From Phragmites australis (Eukaryota; Streptophyta; Magnoliopsida; Poales; Poaceae), in assembly GCF_958298935.1 (NCBI RefSeq), contig NC_084933.1, forward strand, positions 26,188,334 to 26,252,333: 64,000 nt of DNA, in the 5' to 3' direction. Numbering within the stretch: the stretch's first letter is position 1; each line of letters opens with the position of its first letter. The position numbers and the translations under genes are program-made. Positions 12,901 to 23,255 of this stretch are shown here, piece after piece. Below the pieces are notes generated by a model that did no database searches, had not been told where the DNA came from, and saw only the letters and a list, made by a program, of their open reading frames with translations.

Positions 12901-14446
12901 GTAGATAATGAGTGTTGAATGAAATATCATCTCATATACTGTTAATTATGAAAGTTAGTACAATTACCTCCTACACCACCAACAGTTAATATCGATTGAA
13001 CAGCTACACCACAAGCTTCAGCAAGACCCGTTACTCCTAGTCCAATCAGTCCCAACGAAGAGACCTTGTCGAATACTGATATCTTGTCACGGTCAACACT
13101 TGAGGCATCTGATCTCATCATAGCTTTAGTAATGAAGTTGGTTTTCCACCTATGAAGGAACCATACAAAAGAGAGAACAAATGCACCCCTCCATGCCTGC
13201 GGAAGATAAGTTGATATGCTTGGTGCAGTAAGTGTGGCCCTAAGGAATAGAAACCACCACACATATGAGCATCCCGAATACAACATAATATCAGAAGAAA
13301 ATGTCACTTTTTGATCAGGCCATAATTACTAACACAATTGTAAAGAAAAATGATTTTGTGCTCCTGCATTATAAATAAGTATGTATTAACAAGGTAAAAG
13401 GGCATCCTACATTGTGATTTAACTTTCAAAATATTGAAGAAACATTGATAATTTGAAGTGCTTATTCTAATAAGTAGTAGATGCATATCTCAAGTTTCTT
13501 CAGAAAAAAGAACAAGATGACTGCAGCAATACTGCAACCACTGTAAGTTTTCCTAACTTAACAACCAGTTAGATCTAAGATGCAATTCTCCTTTAGTTAA
13601 AATTCCTACCAGAAGAGAAAAGGATAAATTTCTCCCAGAAAGTTGAATAGAAACTTACATCTCTGAAAATGCCATGAATGTGATCAGATATTTCGCGGGA
13701 TCCTCTAATGCACACCAGAGGCTGGTTTGATATGAAACATCATTCTTGGTTGAGGTACCCAAAAGTGCTGCTATAGGACTTTGTGATGCATACTTGTGAA
13801 GCCTCCTTAGAATGATAGGCATGATAAACCATGCCATCATTGTACCAAATAGTGTCCCGCCAAGTGGAACAACAACCTTCTCAAGATTTGGATATGTATC
13901 AAACAACTGTTGGACATGAGGTGTAATTGCATCATACAGCTCCTTAACTTTCCTGCCTGCATCAGTGGTAGCATCTACAGTAGACTTGTGAGCCTTAACC
14001 AAGATCTCGATCCAAGAATCCCCACCACCACCTGCAGTGCCAACCTCAGAGCTTTCTGAAGAAGGAACATTAGAGATTGTACTCTGCGAAGCTTCTGGCT
14101 TGATTCCAGTGTCTGAGGAGTACCCACGATGGAAGCTTGAAACGCCTAAGAATCCAAATCCTGGCAATGCACTATATCTGGACTTTGAAGTAATAAACTT
14201 TTTAGTGTCCAAACGACATGAAAGGGACATTCTTCTGATCTTTGACACATCATTAACTGTGGAATACCGATCCACTGCCTTAATCTGGTAAACAACAGAG
14301 ACATCAGGTTTTCTTGAGTGCTTAGCACAGCTGCCGAACCACCTCAAAGAACCAGAAGATACACATGGGCCAACATATGTCTCCATTAGACTCTGACTAG
14401 CAGCAGATCGACAAGACCGACGCAAAATTGCTGAAATCCCTGACAT
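9943..14446 (-). CDS. MSL1: Mitochondrial MscS-like mechanosensitive channel (MSL1 type), six coding exons
   Basis: Coding exons on the minus strand are 13659-14446, 12968-13239, 12366-12466, 11464-11571, 10465-10686 and 9943-10047. All have GT..AG junctions, phases match, and together they encode 531 residues. The N-terminus is Arg/Ser-rich and poor in acidic residues (SAILRRSCRSAASQ), consistent with a mitochondrial presequence. Hydrophobic helices lie at about 191-214, 250-268 and 279-292. The pore-lining MscS helix is at about 324-375, with the glycine-rich TVGGVGGVATAFAARDVLGN run. It is followed by the beta domain (KPFSVNDYIKAGPIEG..VPNSLFSSQ). The family forms heptameric inner-membrane channels that relieve membrane stress. 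Arabidopsis MSL1 is about 500 aa, so the length fits. The last intron carries a Stowaway MITE and the 5'UTR intron carries a full copia element. Confidence 0.92.
10198..10376. mobile_element. Stowaway MITE inside the last intron of the MSL1-like gene
   Basis: The left end CTCCCTCTGAGGC and right end TGGAGGGGG are flanked by TA (10196-10197 and 10377-10378). The 179-bp element lies wholly within the intron 10048-10464 and leaves both splice sites intact. Confidence 0.65.
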
Positions 14447-14529
14447 TGCGAACTACTTTAATACTAACTTGACATGAAGTCCACAGAAAGAGCTCTGAAA
14501 ATACCAAGATGCCAAAAGAATTTCTTGTC
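14447..14529 (-). other. 5'UTR exon of the MSL1-like gene adjoining the ATG
   Basis: On the minus strand an acceptor (ATTTCAG followed by GACAAG) lies at 14530-14531, giving an 83-nt untranslated exon ahead of the start codon at 14446. A matching donor (TTTGCTG followed by GTAAGT) lies at 20687-20688. The intron 14530-20688 would be 6159 bp, or about 915 bp without the copia insertion. This is inferred from splice consensus only. Confidence 0.5.
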
Positions 14530-14972
14530 CTGAAATATGAAAACAATCAATAGGCAAAATCAACATGTCCACATAATCTAAGCACTAAGAAAGCCAGCGT
14601 TTTTTTCTCGTAAATATGAAGTTTAGCCCAGCAATTGAGAGATTAATATCAAAACTCCATTAGTTATGACGGCAAACAAAGGATCAACTATATTTTCCTC
14701 TCACTTGTGTTTTGCGCTATCCTTATGAGCTTATGTGTACATACATCAGAGCTTGCAGCATATGAAATAACTCTCTGGATACATAAATCCGAAAAATCCT
14801 ATCACGGGAACTGCAGTTCCATGGAGCCAAAGATGCCTAACTGATAAAATATCGGAGGCAAACTCTCTAGCTACACAGACATCAAGGACAAAATTGAAAC
14901 CATCAACTAGCGTCAGGAAATAACTATGGTGTCAAATATCTCAACCATAACAACAGATTCCGTGATGGGCAT

Positions 14973-15418
14973 TGTAAGCAATCAAATGATACCAAATGTA
15001 AGCAATCAAGGATCACAGTGACAAACCCAAATCACACACACACGAACACACGCGAATTTGGAACTGGTTTTAATTCAGAGGTCAGAGCTATTTTCCTCTG
15101 ATGAGATTACAACTGAAAAACTGGAATTCTGTTCACCGTCTGAAAAGAAATAACAAGACACTACTTATACCAGCAGTGATTACAGGAATGGAAAATACTA
15201 AAACTTAGCTACGATCCGAACAAAACGGGACTACATGCAACCGCATGAATTATTCTTCAGCTAGACTAGTACTTCCGAGATGCTTGGCGCATGATCTCCA
15301 CCTGAGCACCTTCCACGCCACCTCCTGCTTCAGAGCCTGAAGAAGCGCTCGGCCTGAAGACTCGCTGCATCCAAAGCCACCACTGTCACCACCTGCACAT
15401 AGAGGATTAAGTCCAACA
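14973..15418 (-). repeat. 3' LTR of the copia element
   Basis: The 446-bp LTR begins TGTTGGACTTAATCC on the minus strand and ends GCTTACA. It contains an internal short duplication of TGTAAGCAATCAA near the plus-strand left edge. No difference from the other LTR was found by eye. Confidence 0.95.
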
Positions 15419-15429
15419 ATCTCCCCCCT
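15419..15429 (-). promoter_or_regulatory. Polypurine tract (plus-strand DNA primer)
   Basis: AGGGGGGAGAT on the minus strand directly precedes the 3' LTR. The polyprotein stop codon TAG (15428-15430) overlaps its first bases, so the coding region runs right up to the tract. Confidence 0.85.
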
Positions 15430-18400
15430 AATCCTGACATGTGCTAAGATCTCTGACACCCAACAGGTGCCTCATTGCCTGTAGCTTCCCTGCTGTCAGT
15501 GCTTTTGTCAGCACATCTGCCCTTTGTTCTTCGGTATAAATCCAGTGCACTGAGATGTCACCCCTGCAAACATAATCTCGTATGAACTGATACCTCATAT
15601 CAATGTGTTTGCTTCGGCCATGGAATACAGGATTTTTCATCAAAGCGATTGCTGAATTATTGTCAACATACAGCTTCACACTCCCTTGCTTTTCTCCTGT
15701 CAATTCTTCAAGCATTGACTTCAACCACAATGCTTGACAGGCTGCTGCTGCTGCTGCCATAAACTCAGCTTCACAAGATGACAATGCCACAGTTTTCTGC
15801 TTCTGAGAAGTCCATGACACTAGGTTGTTGTTTAGATAAAATGCCATCCCTCCTGTGCTCTTCCTGTCATCCAGATCTCCCCCCAAATCATTGTCTGTGT
15901 ATCCTGTCAGCACCTCTCTTCCTGTCCCTTGGACATACACCAGCCCAAAATCAATGGTACCTTTGAGATACCTAAGCATTTGCTTCACTAGCTTCTGATG
16001 CATGACAGTAGGCCTTTCCATATACCTGCTGGCCACTCCAACTGCATATGAAAGATCTGGCCTAGTATGGAGTAGATATCTTAGACAACCAACAACTCTT
16101 CTGTACTCTGTGATATCCACAGGTTGACCATCTGAATCTTTGTGTACATGAGCTTTGTGTTCCATGGGGTACTTGGTTTGGTTACAATTTTCCATTCCAA
16201 ACTGCTTCACTACCTTTCTGGCATAAGCTGATTGCTTGATTGTCACACTGCCTTCCTGCTGTGACACTTCAATCCCAAGATAGAATGAAAGTAACCCCAA
16301 ATCACTCATTTCAAACTCTGCTGTCATCTGTCCTTTGAATGCAACAATCTCACTTAACTCAGCTCCTGTGACAATGAGATCATCTACATATACACCAACA
16401 ATGACTGCAGTTCCCCCTTCACCTCTTGTGTACATTGCTTGCTCTTGTGCACACCTTCTGAATCCCAACTTTTTCAGACTCTTGTCAAGTTTAATGTTCC
16501 AAGCACGTGGTGCCTGCCTCAAACCATAAAGGGCTTTGCTCAATTTTAACACATGTTGCTCTTTACCTTTAGCTGAATATCCCTCAGGTTGAGCCACATA
16601 CACCTCTTCCTCCAGATCTCCATTCAGAAAGGCTGTTTTGACATCCAGATGATGCACTTGCCAAGCCCTGTGTGCAGCTACTGCAAGAATTACACGCACT
16701 GTATCCATTCTGGCAACAGGTGCAAATACTTCTTCAAAATCTATTCCTTGACGTTGCACATAACCCTTGGCAACCAGTCTGGCTTTGTACTTGATCACTT
16801 CTCCCTCTGAGTTCTTCTTCAGTTTATAAACCCACTTCAAACCAATGGGTTTCTGCCCTGCTGGCAAGGTTGTGAGTTCCCAAGTTCCATTTCTTTCTAT
16901 TGATTCTATTTCATTGTTCATTGCTGCAACCCACTCAGAATGTCCTACTGCTTCTCCAAAGCTTGATGGCTCCTCCATCTCTACCAGGAGTGCTTCACCA
17001 TCTGGATCAGAATTCTGCTCTTCATCATCTGAATCAAAATTCAGTGCCACCTCTTGTGTTCTCTGATAGACATCTTCCAAACTCCTAAACCGGTGAGGCT
17101 TCCCATCTGAATTTCCACTTGCAATTGACCCTGGTGATTGCTGCTCTTGCACTGGACTCATGGTTTCAGCTGTCAGTGGTGTTGAATCCATCTGGATTGC
17201 TGGGAAAAATGGAGCACTGGTAGCTGAATCTGCTACGGCTGCTCCCTGCATGCTTCCTGCAGCTGCTACCCCCTCACCGGTACTCCACACAGGTGGATTT
17301 GTCATAGCTCCAATTCCTTCTTCTTCATGGAACTCTGCTGATCCCCACACGTCTGCACCACCATTCCACTGCCATGGTACATTCTCTTCAAATATTACAT
17401 CACGACTTACAATGACTTTGCCCCGGCGAGGATCGAGCAGACGATATGCCTTGCATCCTTCCTCGACGCCGAGATACACCATCTGCTGACTCCGATCGTC
17501 GAGCTTCTTCAGGTGTGGAGTCGCCACCTTCGCATGTGCCAAACAACCGAACACACGCAGGTGTCCCAAGTGAGGCTTCTTCCCTGTCCATGCTTCAAAT
17601 GGAGTGCGCTCCCCCATTGCCTTCGTCGGCAAACGGTTCAATAAGTAAACCGCGTGCCGCACTGCCTCGCCCCAGAGCTTGCCTGGAACGTTCATGCTCT
17701 TCAACATGGATCGTGCCATCTCAACCACGGTCCTGTTTCTGCGCTCGACAACGCCATTTTGCTGTGGTGTGTAGGGCGCCGTGAGGTGTCGCTGGATCCC
17801 CGCCTCCTTGCACACTTCCGCGAACGTTGCACTCAGGAACTCGCCGCCGCGATCAGACCGCAGCGTCTTGATGCGCCGCCCACAAGAGTTCTCCACCAAT
17901 GCCTTGTACTTCACAAACTCCGCACAAGCCTGATCCTTACTCTTCAACACATACACGTGCATCCATCTTGAGTAATCATCAACGAGTAACATGAAGTACC
18001 TATTACCAGCGCTTGTCGACGGGGTGATCGGCCCACAGAGGTCGACATGTATCAGCTCGAGCGGCTCCTCCGCCCTGTGTAGCGCCTTCTGCGGGAATGC
18101 TCCACGCGTCTGTTTTCCCACCAAGCATCCGTGGCATAACTGATCCGGATGCGAGATCAGCGGCACACCTGCCGCCATGTGCTTGTCGACGAGGAGTTTC
18201 AGTGCCTTGAAGTTGACATGGCCAAGGCGACCGTGCCATAGCCATGCCGGATCCTCCATCTTCGTGAGCAGACAAGCAGGACTCGCCCGTGTCAGCTCAA
18301 TATAGTACAACCTATTTGATGATCGCTGCACCTTCACGATCAACCGCCTCGTCGATTTCTCAATCACCTCGAGCTCGCCTCCATCCAGCACCACACGGTA

Positions 18401-19738
18401 ACCAATCTCGGTCAGCTGTCCAAGACTGATGAGATTGCTACACAAACGCGGAATGTAATACACATCTCGGAGAGCCCACTGGTCCCCATTCTTGCAATCA
18501 AACAGAATTGAGCCCTTTCCCATAATCTGCACAGTGGAACCATCACCGAACCTGACCTTGCCGGTGATTGCTTCATCCAGCTCCTGGAATTTCTCCCGAT
18601 CGCCGGACATGTGGTTGCTGGCGCCGTTGTCAAGGTACCACGTGCTCCCGGCGGTCGTGCCTCTTCCTGCCAGGTACAGCTCGGGGAAAACTTTCTCCTC
18701 CGTCAAGAACACAGCCTCCTGCTGCGCTCCTTGCACCTGCTCGAGCGGAGTCAGCTCCTCCGACACCGCGAGCAGAAGCGCTTGTTCCACATCATCCGTG
18801 CGGGCATGGTGTGCCTCTTCTCCCTTCTTCAGCTCCTTGCATTGGCTAGCGTAGTGGCCGTAGTTTCGACAGTTGAAGCACTGGATGTGACTTTTGTCAC
18901 GCGTGCCACCGCCTGCCGCTTCCTTCCCCGTCGAGTTTCCGCGCCCACTGCGCCCACCGCGCCCACGGCCTGTGCCGCGGCCGCGCCCTCGGCCACGAGT
19001 ACTCGCGTCCGGCGACTTGCCCTTGCCAGAGCCCTCGCCGAGCGCTTTCTTCTGGCGCGCCTCCCACTCCGCCTGAGTGAGGAGGAGCTGCCCGTCTGCA
19101 GTCGCGCCCCCTGTGGGACGACGCGTTCGCTCCTCGAACGCCTTGAGTCGGCCCACCGCCTCCTCGAACGCCAGGGTGGAGAGGTCGAAGAACTGCTCGA
19201 TGCCGGCGATGACGGTGATGAAACGCTCAGGAACTGTGTCGAACAGCTTCTTCACGAGCGCAGCATCGTCAAGAGTACCGCCCAGGCTACTGTACCTGAC
19301 CGACATGGCCGACAGTCTCCCGACGTACTGATCCACCGACTCGTCCTCCTTCATGCGCATGTTGTCGAAGTCGCTCTTCAACGTCTGTAGTCGCGCATCT
19401 CTAACACGATCGGCGCCGACGAACCTCGTCTTGAGGCAGTCCCAAATCTCCTTCGCCGTGATCTTGTTTGCCACCTGCATGAGAAGATCTTCCGGCAGGC
19501 ACTGGATCAGATGCGATTTTGCCTTCTTGTCTTTCCTGACATCAACGGCCGCCCCGGCCGCCGGCTCGATCGCCTCCCAGACCTCCTGGTCCTCCATCAT
19601 TGCCTTGACTCGGATCTTCCAGCTGGTGTAGTTCGTCGCGGTGAGCTGCGGATACACATACCGCTCGCCGCCGCCGCCGCGGGAACCTTCTCCGCCGGTT
19701 ACGATGGACATCGAGTTGAACCGGGGAAACTTGGGCAT
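15428..19738 (-). CDS. Copia Gag-Pol polyprotein, intact (1436 aa)
   Basis: This is one uninterrupted frame starting at ATG (MPKFPRF). Domain order is that of Ty1/copia. A gag region (about 30-230) precedes an RG-rich stretch and a CCHC zinc knuckle (C287, C290, H295, C300). The aspartic protease motif is DNGASNH (D370). The integrase HHCC site is H503/H507 with C535/C538, and its catalytic triad is D565, D629 and E665 ([13 protein letters not shown]). Reverse transcriptase has GLRQAPRAW and YVDD (1117-1120). RNase H carboxylates are D1282, E1323 and D1359. The order integrase before reverse transcriptase separates it from Ty3/gypsy. Protease uses DNG rather than DTG or DSG, which occurs in plant copia elements. 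RNase H reads TDNDLGGD where a Trp is commoner. The element is potentially autonomous. Confidence 0.97.
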   Translation of the reverse strand: MPKFPRFNSMSIVTGGEGSRGGGGERYVYPQLTATNYTSWKIRVKAMMEDQEVWEAIEPAAGAAVDVRKDKKAKSHLIQCLPEDLLMQVANKITAKEIWDCLKTRFVGADRVRDARLQTLKSDFDNMRMKEDESVDQYVGRLSAMSVRYSSLGGTLDDAALVKKLFDTVPERFITVIAGIEQFFDLSTLAFEEAVGRLKAFEERTRRPTGGATADGQLLLTQAEWEARQKKALGEGSGKGKSPDASTRGRGRGRGTGRGRGGRSGRGNSTGKEAAGGGTRDKSHIQCFNCRNYGHYASQCKELKKGEEAHHARTDDVEQALLLAVSEELTPLEQVQGAQQEAVFLTEEKVFPELYLAGRGTTAGSTWYLDNGASNHMSGDREKFQELDEAITGKVRFGDGSTVQIMGKGSILFDCKNGDQWALRDVYYIPRLCSNLISLGQLTEIGYRVVLDGGELEVIEKSTRRLIVKVQRSSNRLYYIELTRASPACLLTKMEDPAWLWHGRLGHVNFKALKLLVDKHMAAGVPLISHPDQLCHGCLVGKQTRGAFPQKALHRAEEPLELIHVDLCGPITPSTSAGNRYFMLLVDDYSRWMHVYVLKSKDQACAEFVKYKALVENSCGRRIKTLRSDRGGEFLSATFAEVCKEAGIQRHLTAPYTPQQNGVVERRNRTVVEMARSMLKSMNVPGKLWGEAVRHAVYLLNRLPTKAMGERTPFEAWTGKKPHLGHLRVFGCLAHAKVATPHLKKLDDRSQQMVYLGVEEGCKAYRLLDPRRGKVIVSRDVIFEENVPWQWNGGADVWGSAEFHEEEGIGAMTNPPVWSTGEGVAAAGSMQGAAVADSATSAPFFPAIQMDSTPLTAETMSPVQEQQSPGSIASGNSDGKPHRFRSLEDVYQRTQEVALNFDSDDEEQNSDPDGEALLVEMEEPSSFGEAVGHSEWVAAMNNEIESIERNGTWELTTLPAGQKPIGLKWVYKLKKNSEGEVIKYKARLVAKGYVQRQGIDFEEVFAPVARMDTVRVILAVAAHRAWQVHHLDVKTAFLNGDLEEEVYVAQPEGYSAKGKEQHVLKLSKALYGLRQAPRAWNIKLDKSLKKLGFRRCAQEQAMYTRGEGGTAVIVGVYVDDLIVTGAELSEIVAFKGQMTAEFEMSDLGLLSFYLGIEVSQQEGSVTIKQSAYARKVVKQFGMENCNQTKYPMEHKAHVHKDSDGQPVDITEYRRVVGCLRYLLHTRPDLSYAVGVASRYMERPTVMHQKLVKQMLRYLKGTIDFGLVYVQGTGREVLTGYTDNDLGGDLDDRKSTGGMAFYLNNNLVSWTSQKQKTVALSSCEAEFMAAAAAACQALWLKSMLEELTGEKQGSVKLYVDNNSAIALMKNPVFHGRSKHIDMRYQFIRDYVCRGDISVHWIYTEEQRADVLTKALTAGKLQAMRHLLGVRDLSTCQD

Positions 19739-19747
19739 GCACTAACC

Positions 19748-19763
19748 TGAGCTCTGAGCACCA
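19748..19763 (-). promoter_or_regulatory. Primer-binding-like site of the copia element
   Basis: Immediately inside the 5' LTR the minus strand reads TTTGGTGCTCAGAGCTCAGG. Plant copia elements usually have TGGTATCAGAGC, complementary to the initiator Met tRNA 3' end. This one resembles it with a one-base insertion and substitutions, so the primer tRNA is uncertain. Confidence 0.5.
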
Positions 19764-19765
19764 AA

Positions 19766-20211
19766 TGTAAGCAATCAAATGATACCAAATGTAAGCAATC
19801 AAGGATCACAGTGACAAACCCAAATCACACACACACGAACACACGCGAATTTGGAACTGGTTTTAATTCAGAGGTCAGAGCTATTTTCCTCTGATGAGAT
19901 TACAACTGAAAAACTGGAATTCTGTTCACCGTCTGAAAAGAAATAACAAGACACTACTTATACCAGCAGTGATTACAGGAATGGAAAATACTAAAACTTA
20001 GCTACGATCCGAACAAAACGGGACTACATGCAACCGCATGAATTATTCTTCAGCTAGACTAGTACTTCCGAGATGCTTGGCGCATGATCTCCACCTGAGC
20101 ACCTTCCACGCCACCTCCTGCTTCAGAGCCTGAAGAAGCGCTCGGCCTGAAGACTCGCTGCATCCAAAGCCACCACTGTCACCACCTGCACATAGAGGAT
20201 TAAGTCCAACA
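19766..20211 (-). repeat. 5' LTR of the copia element
   Basis: This 446-bp LTR is the same as that at 14973-15418. It contains the element promoter and is followed at 20212 by the GGCAT target duplication. Confidence 0.95.
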
Positions 20212-20216
20212 GGCAT

Positions 20217-20688
20217 CCTAAAACTGGATTCAAATTTCTAAAGACAAAACACAAACACTACATTGCACAGCAACCAAGCTAGTGTCCTTGTGAGGCAACT
20301 AGAACCCAAGTGCCTCGAAACAAAAACGCAGAACCCAAGTGCCACTGCTGAGTAGCCCTAGTCCCTAGCGCCCCCAAAAATCCTAATCACGACAACTGGG
20401 ACTCACAGGCAGAACCCAAATTAGGTTAAACAATTAGGGGCACTGCAGAATTTTCGGAAAATAAACTGCACCTGCGCTGTAGTTGGGTACCTAAGTACCT
20501 ATGATGTCAACTAATTCGAAGAGCCCAACTTAATCACGTATGCGTGGATTGGATAGTCGCGCAACACAACACACAAACCCACACCAACTGAATGGAGCGA
20601 GGAGAATGAAATATTTGGGTTGATCGAGAACTAGACCAGCTCGTAGAACAAGGACGGATTCCATCCAAGCGAGCAAATGATTACTTAC
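20217..20688 (-). other. Upstream part of the MSL1-like 5'UTR intron
   Basis: This lies between the copia element and the proposed donor GTAAGT (20683-20688). No other feature is seen. Confidence 0.4.
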
Positions 20689-20800
20689 CAGCAAACGAAG
20701 AAACCGCACTCAACTCCGGACGGATCACCACTCCACTGGACAGAGAGAGAAGCGGCGTGTGGCGGAAGCGGTGGACTTGGGGGGGGGGGGGGGGCGGGTG
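20689..20800 (-). other. Probable first untranslated exon and promoter-proximal region of the MSL1-like gene
   Basis: The minus strand reads into TTTGCTG/GTAAGT from a GC-rich patch that includes a run of about 15 Gs on the plus strand (20779-20794). This fits a TATA-less GC-rich leader. The transcription start is not determinable from sequence. Confidence 0.35.
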
Positions 20801-21975
20801 GAGGATCCGGCAGAGAGAGGGAGCGACCAGCGCGGCGGGCCAGTCGATGACCTCGGCCACGTCTTAACACGCCGCCGCTGCCCCCTCCTACAAGGCTACG
20901 CGTTCGGCGCCGCAAAGAGCCCAAAAGCGCAGTTGCTTCGGTGCGGTTGCCCGGTCTGGCGGTTCCGTGATGCGCTCGGCGTGGAGGCGTGGTCTGTGAG
21001 GGCCCTTCCAGATAGGAATACGTTTAGCCTAATTACAGTACAGGTATCATGAATATAAATGAGACGTTATATAAGATTTCTGGTTGATGTGTTAAAGTAA
21101 TAAAAAGAGAGAGAAGATTTTAGTATCTTACAAAAGATACAGCTCTGACACGATATCATAGATATTATTCTAATCCAATAAGCAGACAGGAAGGAAGGTA
21201 TTTATTAGGTGGGTCAGCTGTAGAAATAGTGTACTGTATGAGAAGTGTTTACCGTTATATCAACATGATATGACAATATAAGAAACCGTGCTATAGCTTT
21301 AGTATTAGAAGTAATCTTATCCGTTTGAAAAAAACAGAGGGACTGGGATGCGGATCTCATCCTCTATTCCCCGTGGGGAATTCTTTTTTAAAGGACGAGA
21401 ATGAGGAGATTTTATCCATTATAGAGATATAAATGGTAGAAATTATATTTCCGTCCAATATAGCTAGGACAGGTACGGGAAGCATTCTCTGTTCCTATTT
21501 TTCCTTAGGGACCTGTTTTAGTCCAACATTGACAACTCAGGAGTGCACGACCGACCTAAGCTAGAGCCAGGTGTGTGGACCAGCCTAGGTGGATGTGTGC
21601 GTGGGAGCCTGGTAGGGTGGCTCGGATATGAGTGATGCAGCTTAGCGACTAGGTAGACTAACGGATACAAGAGAGACTGAGGTGGACGGCTGGCTCTTCA
21701 ATTGTTAGCAGGGACAGGTTCTTCGTCAGGTCTCTATTCCCCATACGATGATAGAGATAAGGAGAAAATAGTGCTCACAAGCGAGAGTAAGAATGGATAT
21801 TGAAGAATTTTCCTTCGTGACAGGTAATTCACAGTTGACATCCTTAAGGCGACGCTCACGCTTGCTCTATCTTGGGCCTGGATCAGTAGCAGAATTAGGG
21901 GCTGTGACCGCACGTCGTCTCGCCTTTGACACTGGGTCTCCATCAATTTGTTATCTATCTGTTAGAACTGTTTAA
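20801..21975. other. Intergenic, nothing recognised
   Basis: A GC-rich shoulder up to about 21010 is followed by mixed repeat-like sequence with GGGACAGG/CTCTATTCCCC motifs. No coding region is supported. Confidence 0.35.
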
Positions 21976-22205
21976 GAACGTGGTGATGTGGTTCATGCTG
22001 AAGCAGGGAGAATAGATCATGCTTTGGATCCTTTTCACGCCGAACTCATTGCGTGTGTGAAAGGAGTCGGAGCGGCGATGGAACGTGGAATGGGCCACAT
22101 TGTGGTTGAATCGGATGCTCTGCTGATCGAAGAAGCAATAACAAGCTCGGCATACGATCTATCTTCGGTGTTTAGATGTCTCATGCTCCGCGTAACAGAG
22201 CGAAC
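21976..22205 (+). pseudogene. LINE-type RNase H domain fragment
   Basis: The plus frame reads RGDVVHAEAGRIDHAL, FHAELIACVKGV, HIVVESDALLIEEAI and SSVFRCLMLRVTER. These match, in order, the second half of the plant non-LTR RNase H-like (RVT_3) domain, with its Glu (AE) and Asp (SD) active-site positions. The first strand and the end of the domain are missing. At about 22200 it abuts an oppositely oriented LINE fragment. Confidence 0.65.
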
Positions 22206-22590
22206 AAGTATCATTTTGAGGCCAGTGTCGCTTGGTCAGGTCCCCTGCGGTGAGGGCTTTGCCGTGAAGGACTACCCAAGCAAAGAATTCGCATCGTGGT
22301 TATGTCCAGGCTTTCCATAGATGAGCTGTGTGGAATTTTGTGTATGATCCAAGGAACTGACACTCGTAAGCTGATTTGGCTGAGTAGTCCCCATTAGGAG
22401 TCCATTTCCAAGTAATTTGGTCCTTAGCATCAGTCTAATTGATGTCACTGATAGTATTGAAGAGGATGACAAACTCATCAATCAAGGTCTCATTGTTCAG
22501 GTCCTACAGGTTTCGAATCCAATTGAAGTTTGTAGTTCCTTTTTAACCGTGCGCTTCTTGAATTTGGCCACTCTGTAGAATTCAGGTGCA
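22198..22590 (-). pseudogene. LINE reverse-transcriptase C-terminus with zf-RVT domain, degenerate
   Basis: On the minus strand the frame DQITWKWTPNGDYSAKSAYE, then FHTAHLWKAW, stop, CEFFAWVVLHGKALTAGDL and TKRHWPQNDTCSL is the zinc-binding (zf-RVT) region of plant LINEs. Upstream VAKFKKRTVKKEL, with further stops, is the preceding linker typical of these ORFs. At least one in-frame TAA and frame breaks show it is dead. Confidence 0.75.
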
Positions 22591-23255
22591 AGGTCTATTC
22601 ATTATAAGTACGCCATTTTTAAAATGTACGGTGAAAGATGGTAATAGCTAGTAGTGGAGAAAGAGCACTCCGAATGAGAAAACAGGGGACTGAACTTCTC
22701 TAACTTCAGCATTGTTGCCAACCTCTGAATTTAGTTTCAGGCTGTTCACAAAAGTAATATTCTCTACATCTTGTACACAGAATGTAGCTCCTAGCCATAA
22801 GAACAAGGGGCTGAACGCTCGACGTCTCCACAAAGACGTGGACATGATAAAAAAAGGTCCAAAAAAACCATGGCGGGACCTCGAGGAGCCGATCCGCCCG
22901 GGCTCAAATCCAGATGGTGTCATCTTTTCGTGACGCGTTCCAGACCACCTCAGTGGCACACTGGCACCGGTGGGGGCTATGTGGCCCGCTAAGCTAAAAA
23001 AGAAAAATAGTAAAATAAAAGAACGTTTTCATGTACGAACTGTGCCTCCCCATACCACACAAATGCTTAACAACATACGCTCCCCGTACAACCAAATAAT
23101 AGTATGTGTGCTCCAGCACTCACAACCAAATGAAATTCCTGCTGGCTCCCGACTCCCCGACTTGCAGTATCGGCAATCGAATCAACAAAGCGACAAAAAG
23201 CAAAAATCTCGGAACGGAGCTGTGCTGGGCTGCTGGCTCGATGCTGCCGTCGAAA
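22591..23255. other. 3' flank of the beta-carotene hydroxylase gene
   Basis: This is the probable 3'UTR and intergenic sequence. A block at about 22800-22990 has a dispersed-repeat feel (GCCCGGGCTCAAATCC), but I cannot assign it. Confidence 0.35.

Larger units (their letters stand above)
14973..20211 (-). mobile_element. Complete Ty1/copia LTR retrotransposon
   Basis: The element is 5239 bp on the minus strand, with 446-bp LTRs at both ends that I read as identical. The termini are TG..CA and a perfect 5-bp target duplication GGCAT flanks it (14968-14972 and 20212-20216). A polypurine tract abuts the 3' LTR (15419-15429) and a primer-binding-like site abuts the 5' LTR. The polyprotein frame is uninterrupted. 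Identical LTRs imply very recent insertion. It is in the same orientation as the host MSL1-like gene, in its 5'UTR intron. Confidence 0.97.

Noticed and set aside
18611..19390. 259-codon plus frame inside the copia element
   Set aside because: Antisense to the gag and zinc-knuckle region with low-complexity composition; no domain.
20685..20924. 79-codon minus frame near the proposed first MSL1 exon
   Set aside because: Pro/Arg low complexity produced by the poly(G) tract; better read as untranslated leader and promoter.
22880..22925. tRNA-like T-loop (GGGCTCAAATCC)
   Set aside because: No acceptor stem, D-loop or anticodon arm can be drawn around it. It is probably part of a dispersed repeat.
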